A stretch of 64,000 nucleotides of DNA from Corynebacterium bouchesdurhonense (GTDB lineage Bacteria; Actinomycetota; Actinomycetes; Mycobacteriales; Mycobacteriaceae). Below are positions 51,470-59,364 of this stretch, piece after piece (the first letter of the stretch is position 1; each line of letters opens with the position of its first letter). A program made the position numbers and the translations under genes. The stretch covers positions 62,001 through 126,000 of the forward strand of contig NZ_LT546028.1 of NCBI RefSeq assembly GCF_900078305.2, read 5' to 3'. The notes beneath the pieces are model-generated. The model did no database searches and was not told the origin of the DNA. It was given only the letters and a program-made list of their open reading frames with translations.

Positions 51470-52774
51470 CTACTTCACTCCCCTGTCTAGTGCTTTCGCG
51501 TCGGCCACAATCCGCGCCGGGTCGAGGCCCTGTTTGCGGCACAGCGCTTCGAGCAGATGGCGCTGCTCCCACACCTGCGCGTCCACGATGCGCAGCAGGT
51601 CGAGCGGCTCGTATAGCTTCTTCGGGTTGATGAGGGACGGGACGGGTGTGCGCAGCGTGTCCCGCGCCTCCGTCGCCGCGATTTTCGCTTCGTTGAGCGC
51701 GCCGGGGCCGTCCGGCCAGGCGATTGGTTCAGTCATGGTTGCCTCCAGTTTCGGTTTCATCGCGTCGTTGACCATCTCCAGGAACACGTCCCACGGGAAG
51801 CCGGGGCCGACATCGGTGTGCGTCGTTTTGCCGTAGGCCAGGCGGGTGCCGTTGTGGTCGGTGATGCCCCACGACCCGGCCTTGATCTGCTCCGCAGTGA
51901 GTCGGCGGATAGGGATGCCGTGCTTGGTGGACCAGTCGGCGACGATGCGGGCGGCGCGGCGCAGCATTTTCTCTTGTGCGAGCCATTCCTCACGCTTCCA
52001 AGACGACCAGCCGACGAGCGACAGGTGCAGGCCGTAGCTGTTCGAGATGTTGGCGGCGGCGGGAACTTTCTGATCGTCGGTGTTGGCGCGCAACGCGGCA
52101 CCACGCGAGTCCACGAGGCCGGTGTAGGCGCCCTTCCAGGTGTTCTCCGGGCCAAGCTGGAACGTCGCCACACCTTCGACGGTTGACTTGGCGGAGTTCT
52201 CGGTGGTGTGGAGCACGATCAGGCGCTTGGGCGAGTAAGTGCCGTTTTCCCAGAACTTCTGGGACCAGTCGATATCGAAGATGTCGCGGGGGTTGACCTC
52301 CGGGGTGGCGACGGCGGAACTTGCCGCCTGCTCACCACCGGGCCATTTCGCCCCGGCAAGGACGGTTGTCATCGGGTCAATCTTCGCTGACGGGTTGTAC
52401 CCCTTCGGCATCCAGGAAAAGTGCAGGTGCGGCGCCACACCACCGTTCGTGGCTTGGTTGGGGTTGATGTAGCCGATGCGCTGTCCCTCACGCACCTTTT
52501 GGCCCACCGCGACTTCGGAGATGATGTGGCCGTACTCGCTGGTGCCGCCGCCGACGCTGGCGGGGTGGTCGATGACGATCCAGCCTGCGGGGCCGGGGCC
52601 GCCGTAGCCTTGGGCCGCGCCGGTCATAATGACCGTGCCATCACGCACCGCGAAAATCGGCTGGTTCGCCGCGCCGCCTTGGCGGCCGAAGTCTGTGCCC
52701 TTGTGGATTGTGCCCCAGCGTGGGCCGAATGGTGATGTGACTTCGAAGCCCTTGGGTACGGGCATTGTGGCCAT
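51470..52774 (-). CDS. Endolysin: M23 peptidase + amidase
   Basis: 434 residues from ATG 52774, AAGGAGGG upstream. An M23 (LytM) domain at about 5-140 has HKGTDFG and HLHFSW, the zinc ligands. An amidase_2/PGRP domain at about 155-340 has LIVLHTTEN and a C-terminal TDVGPGFPWD zinc ligand region. A helical C-terminal tail (about 360-434) may bind the wall. Two different peptidoglycan bonds would be cut by one enzyme. Confidence 0.88.
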   Translation of the reverse strand: MATMPVPKGFEVTSPFGPRWGTIHKGTDFGRQGGAANQPIFAVRDGTVIMTGAAQGYGGPGPAGWIVIDHPASVGGGTSEYGHIISEVAVGQKVREGQRIGYINPNQATNGGVAPHLHFSWMPKGYNPSAKIDPMTTVLAGAKWPGGEQAASSAVATPEVNPRDIFDIDWSQKFWENGTYSPKRLIVLHTTENSAKSTVEGVATFQLGPENTWKGAYTGLVDSRGAALRANTDDQKVPAAANISNSYGLHLSLVGWSSWKREEWLAQEKMLRRAARIVADWSTKHGIPIRRLTAEQIKAGSWGITDHNGTRLAYGKTTHTDVGPGFPWDVFLEMVNDAMKPKLEATMTEPIAWPDGPGALNEAKIAATEARDTLRTPVPSLINPKKLYEPLDLLRIVDAQVWEQRHLLEALCRKQGLDPARIVADAKALDRGVK

Positions 52775-52841
52775 TGGTGTGCCCTCCTTTCGGGCATGAG
52801 AATGCCCCACCGACCTGGGCGGTCAGCGGGGCGTGGTGGGG

Positions 52842-52973
52842 TTAGCCGAGTTGGAGCCAGTGGCCGGTGCCCTTGTCCGGGGCGGTCTCCGGCCTGGTGG
52901 CCTCCAGCTTGTTCTTCTGCCAGACGTAGACTTTGCCGTCGGTGTAGCGGCGGGGTTTGCCCCCCTCTCTTTT
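52842..52973 (-). pseudogene. Partial small phage tail gene (C-terminus)
   Basis: The minus frame reads RRYTDGKVYVWQKNKLEATR and ends WLQLG and TAA at 52842. No start is available in frame: TGA lies at 52976-52974, just upstream. A run of six G (GAGGGGGGC) lies near its beginning; one G fewer would join it to GTG 52977. A real small gene broken by a sequence error or truncation is likely. Confidence 0.5.
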
Positions 52974-53125
52974 TCACATCTTACGCGGCCGGCGACCCTA
53001 CCCGTGCGGGTGTCCGTGGGGGGGGGGGACGTTGTAGAAAGAAGAAAAGAAAGCCAAGAAGAGAGCAGTTCACACTGAAACTATTGAAACATAAATAAAG
53101 TGGCGTATAACTCAAATAGGATCGG
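52974..53125. other. AT-rich patch with an 11-G run, no gene
   Basis: An 11-G run near 53019-53029 is followed by about 95 bp rich in A (GAAAGAAGAAAAGAAAG and ATAAATAAAG), unlike the GC-rich phage around it. No gene, promoter or repeat is convincing. Misassembly or adapter-derived sequence is the leading explanation. Confidence 0.6.
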
Positions 53126-53611
53126 CTAGTGGTGATGTGCGGGGTCGTTTACCGGCTCGGTGATCAGTCCGGGCGCGTCGGTGCCTACGCCCGGGGCGTT
53201 GCCGTCCACCGCGTCCGCGAGGCGCAGGTACTCATCGGTCACATCCTCCCACCCAGAGAAAGCGGTGCCCGGCTTTTTGGTGTTGCCGGGGCGGCGGTTG
53301 CGCCACACCTTGCCGTCCAGGGCGGCCAGCTCGCTGCGCGGGTACCCGTCGAGCGGGGTGGCGGGCTGCGCCCACGGTTTGACCTGCGCCACCAGCTCCT
53401 CCTCGGTGACGGCGGGGGTGATCTCGGTGGTGCCCGTCTCGGGGCGGAGTTCGGGGCGGGCTTCCCACAGCTCCTCCACCAGCGTCGCCTGCGCCTCCTC
53501 GATCAGGGGCAGTGCGTCGCGGCGGGCACGCTCCACACCAGTCACCCACCCCAGAAACTCTGTCCACTGGTCAGGGGTGAGTTCCTGTACTTGCTGCTTC
53601 AATGTGTCCAT
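53126..53611 (-). CDS. Phage tail-associated protein with Trp-rich C-terminus
   Basis: 161 residues. N-terminal helical half with an acidic stretch; the C-terminal half reads LDGKVWRNRR and FSGWEDVTDEY, like the short carbohydrate-binding modules found on phage tail proteins. It ends in HHH. It follows three small tail-fibre-region genes and precedes the lysis genes. Function is inferred only from place and motif. Confidence 0.55.
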   Translation of the reverse strand: MDTLKQQVQELTPDQWTEFLGWVTGVERARRDALPLIEEAQATLVEELWEARPELRPETGTTEITPAVTEEELVAQVKPWAQPATPLDGYPRSELAALDGKVWRNRRPGNTKKPGTAFSGWEDVTDEYLRLADAVDGNAPGVGTDAPGLITEPVNDPAHHH

Positions 53612-53630
53612 GATTCTTTGCTCCTTATCG

Positions 53631-53993
53631 TTAGAGTTCAGATGGTGTTGCGTATGCGTCTCCGTCGGCCCAGATAGGGGAAATCCCTATCGCGTATAAG
53701 CGAGACGCGCCAGTAAATCGGATGTTGATACCGAGCGTGGTAGCAACCTCCTGACATTTTTGTGTCGCGCTGGTGCGAATCCCTGTGCCGTAGCGATCTC
53801 CTGCCCAAGAGTCGAGCACCTCCCCCGTTGACGGATGCAGGAACGCAATCGTCACCGTGCTCGACCCGCTAGCGGTTGCCACCCAGCCGTAGGGAGCTGG
53901 GGGGAGTTTGTAGATGACGCCGGGCCTTGCATCCGTGGTTGCGTATCCGCGTATAAGTCCGATGTGGCCTATAAGTCGTGTGGTGATGGCCAT
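53631..53993 (-). CDS. Small phage tail protein A
   Basis: 120 residues. It begins MAITTRLIGHIGL, sharing its first dozen residues with the next two upstream genes (MAVSSQIIATLA, MAISTQLIGKLG). The rest is beta-rich with Gly and Thr. Position after the collagen-like fibre suggests fibre-tip or accessory proteins attached through the common N-terminus. Confidence 0.6.
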   Translation of the reverse strand: MAITTRLIGHIGLIRGYATTDARPGVIYKLPPAPYGWVATASGSSTVTIAFLHPSTGEVLDSWAGDRYGTGIRTSATQKCQEVATTLGINIRFTGASRLYAIGISPIWADGDAYATPSEL

Positions 53994-54016
53994 TTACACC
54001 ACCACCACCTGGGGGG

Positions 54017-54232
54017 CTACTCGGACAGCTCGATAGCGACGGTGACTCCGTATTGGTTGGCTGTCACCGGGCCGGTTACCAGGGATAGGTTGTAGTCGGC
54101 GGAGTACGAGCTTCGGGAGATGACGAGGTAGTTCTTCCCCCTCTCGCCGATTTGCGTTCTCGACACGTCCGTAGCGTAGATTTTCCCCCCGCTGGCGGCG
54201 AGGGTTGCGATGATCTGTGAGCTTACCGCCAT
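54017..54232 (-). CDS. Small phage tail protein B
   Basis: 71 residues beginning MAVSSQIIATLA, one of three tandem genes with the same N-terminal pattern. The C-terminus ends GVTVAIELSE. Its start lies 1 nt from the stop of the upstream gene as read. No recognised domain. Confidence 0.6.
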   Translation of the reverse strand: MAVSSQIIATLAASGGKIYATDVSRTQIGERGKNYLVISRSSYSADYNLSLVTGPVTANQYGVTVAIELSE

Positions 54233-54529
54233 CTAGACCACCGCCCCGAGGATCACTCCAGCCGGTACCACGTGAGCGTGCCCGTGATGTTGCTGAAGTC
54301 CGTGGTCTCGCCTGCTGTGAGCACCCCCCCCGTTCATGTAGGCATAGTCCTTCAGATTCACAAAATTACTAAAAACCCGGACGTACCCCATGACCTTCCC
54401 GCTGCTGGTGAACACCCCTACGGCCTTCCTCCACCCGTCGGGGATACTCTCCCGGTACCCGGGGTCGGTCACGGTGGCGGTCTCCATTCCGCCCCCGAGT
54501 TTTCCTATGAGCTGTGTGCTTATTGCCAT
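54233..54529 (-). CDS. Small phage tail protein C, probable frameshift
   Basis: As read, 98 residues beginning MAISTQLIGKLGGG and ending in an unlikely His-rich tail. At 54324-54331 there is a run of eight C (eight G in the gene). With seven, the frame would continue VLTAGETTDFSNITGTLTWY and stop at 54253, which looks like the C-terminus of a tail protein and like the end of gene B. The run is a sequencing error or a phase-variable tract. Confidence 0.6.
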   Translation of the reverse strand: MAISTQLIGKLGGGMETATVTDPGYRESIPDGWRKAVGVFTSSGKVMGYVRVFSNFVNLKDYAYMNGGGAHSRRDHGLQQHHGHAHVVPAGVILGAVV

Positions 54530-54540
54530 GTCATGCCTCC

Positions 54541-56403
54541 CTAGATTCCGGTGATTTTGTGTAGCTTCATCGTGGTTTCGTCCAGCCAGTAGTCCCCGAC
54601 CCTCACCCCCGCTGGTGGTGCGTCCGGCGCGGAGAAGAACGCCGGGCGGGTGTCGATGCGTGCGTCTACCGCGTCCACGTACTGCTTATTCGCAATGTCC
54701 AGCGCGTTCACCGGGTTGTTGACACGTGCCCTGCCCCCACTGTCTCGGGACATGAGCGTGCTCGCGGTCTGCGCGCTGGTATGCGAGCTAGGGGCATTGC
54801 TGATCTGCGACAGGGTGTGCGTATGCGACGACGGGGCAAACGTGCTGGGCTTGCCCGTGATCTCCGACCATGCGTGCGAGTGCGTAGACGGGGCGAACGT
54901 GGACGGCTTGCCGGTGACCTCCGACCACGGGTGCGTGTGCGACTCCGGCGGGAACTGCTCCGGCTTGCCGGTGATCCCCTCCCACGCCGTCGTATCCAGC
55001 CAGTCGCTCCATGTGGTGTCGGATGTGCCCACTCTGCGCAGCACCCTATCCCCCACGTACGCGGTCTGCGACGGGTAGCCACCAGAGCGGTCACGCCACG
55101 GGGTCACGGTGTACACCATCGCGTACAGGCCCAACGCCCGGTCAATACCCACCGGGCCAGTGGACTTAAACTCCGACACCACGGACTGCGGGTAGGTGGA
55201 CATGTACCACCCGGGGGTCTCGTTCGTATTGCGGGTGTCCTTGGTCTGTACCCGCTCCGCAGCCGTCGCCGGATCACCAGGCCGCCCCGGATCACCCTTC
55301 GGCCCCTGCGGCCCCGGATCACCCTTATCACCCTTCAGGGAGGCGCGCTGCGCCGGGGTCAAATCCTCAAACGTCATCGTGCCGTCGCGGCCCGGGTCGC
55401 CCCGCTCACCCTTCAGATCCGGGGACAGCTTCCCATTGACCTCTAGGCGGGTGCCGACCCAGCGGGTAGACCCGGCGATGGTCGCAGCCCTGTCGGCGCT
55501 CTGCTTGGCGCTGTCCGCGTGGCCGGACGCGGCCACCTCATGCCCCGCAGCCTTACTGGCGTGGTCTTCCGCGTTCTGCTCACTGGTGGCCGCAGACCGC
55601 GCCGACCCCGCAGCATTCGTCTCCGATGTCTTCGCATTCGTCGCCGACGTGGCCGCACCAGACGCGGACGTAGACGCCGCAGACGCAGACTTACCCGCAT
55701 TGGTCTCCGAGGTCTTCGCATTCGTCGCCGAGGTAGCAGCAGCCGACGCGGACTGGCCCGCCGACGTCGCAGACCCAGACGCGCTCGTGGCGGACTGGCC
55801 CGCAGCGGTAGCCGACTGGCTAGCCTGCGACGCGGACTGGCCCGCAGCCGTAGCCGACTGGCCAGCCCTGGTCTCCGACGATTTTGCGGCACTAGCAGAC
55901 GATGACGCAGCCGACGCAGACCCAGACGCCGCCGTAGCAGACTGCCCAGCCGACGCGGCCGACTGCCCCGCCGCAGCAGCAGACCCAGACGCGGCACCAG
56001 CCGACGACGCAGCCCGAGACGCAGACCCCGCAGCCTCCCCCGCCAACCGGCGCACCTCATCACGATCAGCCACCACCCCACCAGCCAGACGCTCCAACGT
56101 CCGCAGCTCACCCTCCGACGCCGCCTCCGCCGCCAGCACACACTGCTCCAACGTCGCCGCCGCCATGTCCGGCACCACCAGCCGCACCACATGCGAATGC
56201 CCACCAGTCACAGCCACATCCAGCACAGCAGGCCCAGGCAACACCTCCATCGTGAGCTGCCCGTCCTGCACCGTCACAGTGTCAGAAAACGCCGCCGTCA
56301 GACCACCCTTTTCGGCACGGTCACGGGCAGCACGCACCCGCACCTGCGACACCAAAAGCGGCCTATCCGTCACCACCCGCAAAGGCCCAGAAACACGAAC
56401 CAT
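54541..56403 (-). CDS. Phage tail fibre with collagen-like and Ala/Ser repeats
   Basis: 620 residues from ATG 56403 with GAGGAGGG upstream. N-terminal globular part (about 1-110), then about 150 residues of Ser/Ala/Gln/Thr repeats (GQSATAA, TSATNAKTSETNA) typical of fibre stalks. A collagen-like segment follows (GERGDPGRDG, GDKGDPGPQGPKGDPG), then repeats ITGKPSTFAP with SHTH/STHSH His motifs, and a C-terminal tip. It probably forms a trimer that contacts the host surface. Confidence 0.8.
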   Translation of the reverse strand: MVRVSGPLRVVTDRPLLVSQVRVRAARDRAEKGGLTAAFSDTVTVQDGQLTMEVLPGPAVLDVAVTGGHSHVVRLVVPDMAAATLEQCVLAAEAASEGELRTLERLAGGVVADRDEVRRLAGEAAGSASRAASSAGAASGSAAAAGQSAASAGQSATAASGSASAASSSASAAKSSETRAGQSATAAGQSASQASQSATAAGQSATSASGSATSAGQSASAAATSATNAKTSETNAGKSASAASTSASGAATSATNAKTSETNAAGSARSAATSEQNAEDHASKAAGHEVAASGHADSAKQSADRAATIAGSTRWVGTRLEVNGKLSPDLKGERGDPGRDGTMTFEDLTPAQRASLKGDKGDPGPQGPKGDPGRPGDPATAAERVQTKDTRNTNETPGWYMSTYPQSVVSEFKSTGPVGIDRALGLYAMVYTVTPWRDRSGGYPSQTAYVGDRVLRRVGTSDTTWSDWLDTTAWEGITGKPEQFPPESHTHPWSEVTGKPSTFAPSTHSHAWSEITGKPSTFAPSSHTHTLSQISNAPSSHTSAQTASTLMSRDSGGRARVNNPVNALDIANKQYVDAVDARIDTRPAFFSAPDAPPAGVRVGDYWLDETTMKLHKITGI

Positions 56404-56477
56404 TCTCACCCTCCTCAAGGCATTAAAAACACCCCTACACAGGGGTGAAACTACAAAGCACAACCACGCGGTCAGAG

Positions 56478-57758
56478 CTACACAGGCGGATTCGCCACAC
56501 CAATAGCCACCAACGACAGCCCCTCCCGAGGCCACGAAAACGCAAACGCCGACAACACAGACTGACCCGCCACAAAACCATCACGCGAAACCGTCAACGG
56601 ATACACCCTCATAGGCATTGCATCACTACGCACAAGCACGATCATCGACCCCTCCCACCCCTGCTTCAACTGAACCTGAAAAACCCAGTTGTCCCGCACA
56701 TTCGGGTCCCGCCCACTGATAGACAGCCGGAAAAAATCATTCTCCGCCGACTCATTTTCCCCCTCCTTAATCGACGCGACCCGCGGCACCGCCAAAGCAA
56801 TCTGCTGCGCCTGCGCGTCTTGCCTCGCGTCCAGCACTGCCTGCTCACGCTGCCGCGCCTGCACCTCCGCCTGAAACTCCCGGTTCAGGCGGTTAATGTC
56901 CTGCTGCTGCTCCCACAGCTTGGTGTTCAACCACAGATACGAGTTCAGCAACCCCGGTGCCGGTGGGGGCTCACCATCGTCCACCATGCCCGTGATCTGC
57001 GCCTGCACCGCAGCCAACTGCGACACCAACGACTCCTCCGACGCCCGCGCCCCACCCAACACCACACGCACCGAATCCACATCATCACGACGCTCCGCAC
57101 GCTCCACAGCCACAGCGGAATCCGCATACGAACGCACTGCCTCCGCCTGGCGGCGAGCTTCGGAGCGAGCCTGGCGGCGCGACTGCTCCACCGCGCGCGC
57201 CGCCGACTCGTTGGCCCGTTGCTGCGCGGCGTAGTCCGAGACCAGCTCGTTACCCATGAGGACGCGCCAGTCGGTAGCTGCACCGACCTCCGAGGTCGCC
57301 TCGATACGCGACACCACCACATCCAGAACGAGTAAGTCCCAGACCAACACCGGCCACACGTCGCCGACGTTGAAATCGCGAAACGGCACCAGCGGGCCGA
57401 GGCCGGAGCGGGTGATTTCCTTCTGGAAGAGCGCCTCGCCGGAGACACGCGCCGAGGCTTCGTCCAAGACGGCCTCGAAGTCGGAGAACCCGGAGTCAGG
57501 GATGGGGGTCGATCGGCCGTCCTCGAAGTCGGCCGCGAGGATCGACGCGTCCGCACGCACCCACCTGCGGCCCATCCGGCCCACCCCGCGGTTGAGCCGG
57601 TACAGGTAGCCGAACTCGAATCCGTCCTCGATTTTCGGCTTGACTTCGTCCGGCATTTGCTCCGGCCAATCGACGCGCTCGCGGCCGTAGACGTCCGAGG
57701 CGAGCTCGCGCAGGGTAGTCAGCTCACCACCATCGGCGACCATCGGGACCTTGGTCAT
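56478..57758 (-). CDS. Phage minor tail protein
   Basis: 426 residues from ATG 57758 (ATGA overlap with the upstream gene). The N-terminal region is globular with many Trp and Asp residues; a long coiled coil at about 185-330 is rich in Arg, Glu, Gln and Ala, then a beta-rich C-terminal domain ends LVAIGVANPPV. No family is recognised. Order (tape measure, distal tail, tail-associated, this, fibre) suggests a baseplate component that holds the fibre. Confidence 0.65.
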   Translation of the reverse strand: MTKVPMVADGGELTTLRELASDVYGRERVDWPEQMPDEVKPKIEDGFEFGYLYRLNRGVGRMGRRWVRADASILAADFEDGRSTPIPDSGFSDFEAVLDEASARVSGEALFQKEITRSGLGPLVPFRDFNVGDVWPVLVWDLLVLDVVVSRIEATSEVGAATDWRVLMGNELVSDYAAQQRANESAARAVEQSRRQARSEARRQAEAVRSYADSAVAVERAERRDDVDSVRVVLGGARASEESLVSQLAAVQAQITGMVDDGEPPPAPGLLNSYLWLNTKLWEQQQDINRLNREFQAEVQARQREQAVLDARQDAQAQQIALAVPRVASIKEGENESAENDFFRLSISGRDPNVRDNWVFQVQLKQGWEGSMIVLVRSDAMPMRVYPLTVSRDGFVAGQSVLSAFAFSWPREGLSLVAIGVANPPV

Positions 57759-58618
57759 GATGAAGACCTCACTTTCACGATTTGCACGGGGTGCGGCCAC
57801 GCGCGCAGTGCGCCGGAGCGCACCCGGACGGGAGCGTCACCGGGCCACCACAAATCCACCTGGATCGTCACGCCAGACTGCAGCGCGGTCGCTGCGACCG
57901 TGTCCCAGACGTAGGAATCATCCAGGCGGATAAGCACTTCCGGGGTCGTATCACGGCCGGTCTGCCCATAGTCCACATAGGCGTGCGGGTCGCTCGACCA
58001 GCCGCGCGCCGCGTTGACGGTATCGAAAGCATCCTGGATCACGTCGCGGATCAGGTCGCGGGCGGTGCCGCGTTTCGTGGTCGCGAGCGTATCGGTGGCG
58101 AATTGCACCTTCGCCAGAGACCGTGTCTTCCTGTACGGCAGGTACGACGCGTCGGTGGTCCAGTCGGAGAACTGGGCGTTTCTCCAATGCTGGGGGGCGG
58201 AGGGGCACGGCCACCACGCCAGCCCCTCGGTCAGATCTGTGCCGTGCACCGCCATAGTCACCGGGGAAGCATCGCCAGAGACGACAGTGTGCACCACTCG
58301 CGCGACGATTCGCTCCCCAGCCTGCCGGATCAGGCAGATGAATCGGGCCGCGCCCACCGCAGGGGTCAGCCGAGCGTTCGGCTCCTGCTTCCCGAGCCCG
58401 TCAGCGACGAGCTCATCGAGGAGCCGGCGCCCACCACCGGCAGACACGTCGGCAGTGACCTCGACCGAGGAGGCGGCCATGCGCGTCTCCGGCGCCTGGA
58501 CGTTGACCACCGCCGGGAAGTCGAGCAGCGGCCAGCCGTTCTCATCGAGCAGACCAACCCATTGCCCCTCCGTGTCGACGACGTAGTCGATGTGGCGCCG
58601 CCACTGTGCTAGATCCAC
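57755..58618 (-). CDS. Phage tail protein (Gp37-like)
   Basis: 287 residues from GTG 58618, overlapping the upstream gene by 10 nt. It contains WVGLLDENGWPLLDFP and a central TARDLIRDVIQDAFDTVN, seen in Gp37-like tail proteins of actinophages. Predicted to be part of the tail tip next to the distal tail protein. The assignment is by pattern and position. Confidence 0.65.
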   Translation of the reverse strand: MDLAQWRRHIDYVVDTEGQWVGLLDENGWPLLDFPAVVNVQAPETRMAASSVEVTADVSAGGGRRLLDELVADGLGKQEPNARLTPAVGAARFICLIRQAGERIVARVVHTVVSGDASPVTMAVHGTDLTEGLAWWPCPSAPQHWRNAQFSDWTTDASYLPYRKTRSLAKVQFATDTLATTKRGTARDLIRDVIQDAFDTVNAARGWSSDPHAYVDYGQTGRDTTPEVLIRLDDSYVWDTVAATALQSGVTIQVDLWWPGDAPVRVRSGALRAWPHPVQIVKVRSSS

Positions 58619-59358
58619 GGGTCATACACCCCCTGCGAGTACGAGACCTGCGCGCCAGCTGGGATCACCACCTCGGCTTCGCCGCCGACCGGCACCATCT
58701 CCGCGAACGCCCCAATCTGGCGCGACAGCATATTCGAGTACGAGCCGTCCGGGAGGTAAACCTCGCCGGCGTGGCGACGGTCGAGCAGCAAGGTGTGCAT
58801 ACCGGTCACCCGCGGGAGCGTAAAGCTCGCGCCAGACGGCATAGTCACCTTGCCGCCGGCACCCTCCCAATCGATGCGCAACCACACCGGAACGTCGCCG
58901 GCATTTGACACCACGACGCGGGGGCCGGGGTCCACGACTGGGTCGAGCCACACTCCCCCGTCGGCGATGAGCCGCACCTCGATACGCGACCCCTTCTCGG
59001 GGTGAGCATCGGGAGATGGGAGCGATTCGGCGAGTCGGACCGGCAAATACAGCTCGCGTACGGGACCCTTGAGCACCAGCTGACCTTCGTAACGTGACGA
59101 AAACGCGGCCCGTACCTTCGGCCAGATCTTCGGATCCCAGACGACCAAAGTGAAGCCGCCCTCCATCGGCTGCGTGACCCGGTCCCGGATATTGACGACC
59201 TGCCCCGGCACGCCGATAGCCTGCACGCCAGAGTCCTCGAACTGCCCAACAAAACCCGCGAGCGTGCCCGCTTCGATAAAGACCTCGGAGGATGGATCCG
59301 ACGCGATCCGCAGCGTCTCGCCGGGACCATTGTAATCAATCGTGTAATTGAGTTTCAC
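58609..59358 (-). CDS. Phage distal tail protein
   Basis: 249 residues from GTG 59358, GGAGG 9 nt upstream. Beta-rich throughout (LNYTIDYNGPGETLRI; GEVYLPDGSYSNML) and ends YSQGVYDPWI. It follows the tape measure gene by 6 nt, the usual place of the distal tail (Dit-like) protein that joins tube and tip. Confidence 0.7.
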   Translation of the reverse strand: MKLNYTIDYNGPGETLRIASDPSSEVFIEAGTLAGFVGQFEDSGVQAIGVPGQVVNIRDRVTQPMEGGFTLVVWDPKIWPKVRAAFSSRYEGQLVLKGPVRELYLPVRLAESLPSPDAHPEKGSRIEVRLIADGGVWLDPVVDPGPRVVVSNAGDVPVWLRIDWEGAGGKVTMPSGASFTLPRVTGMHTLLLDRRHAGEVYLPDGSYSNMLSRQIGAFAEMVPVGGEAEVVIPAGAQVSYSQGVYDPWI

Positions 59359-59364
59359 TCATCA

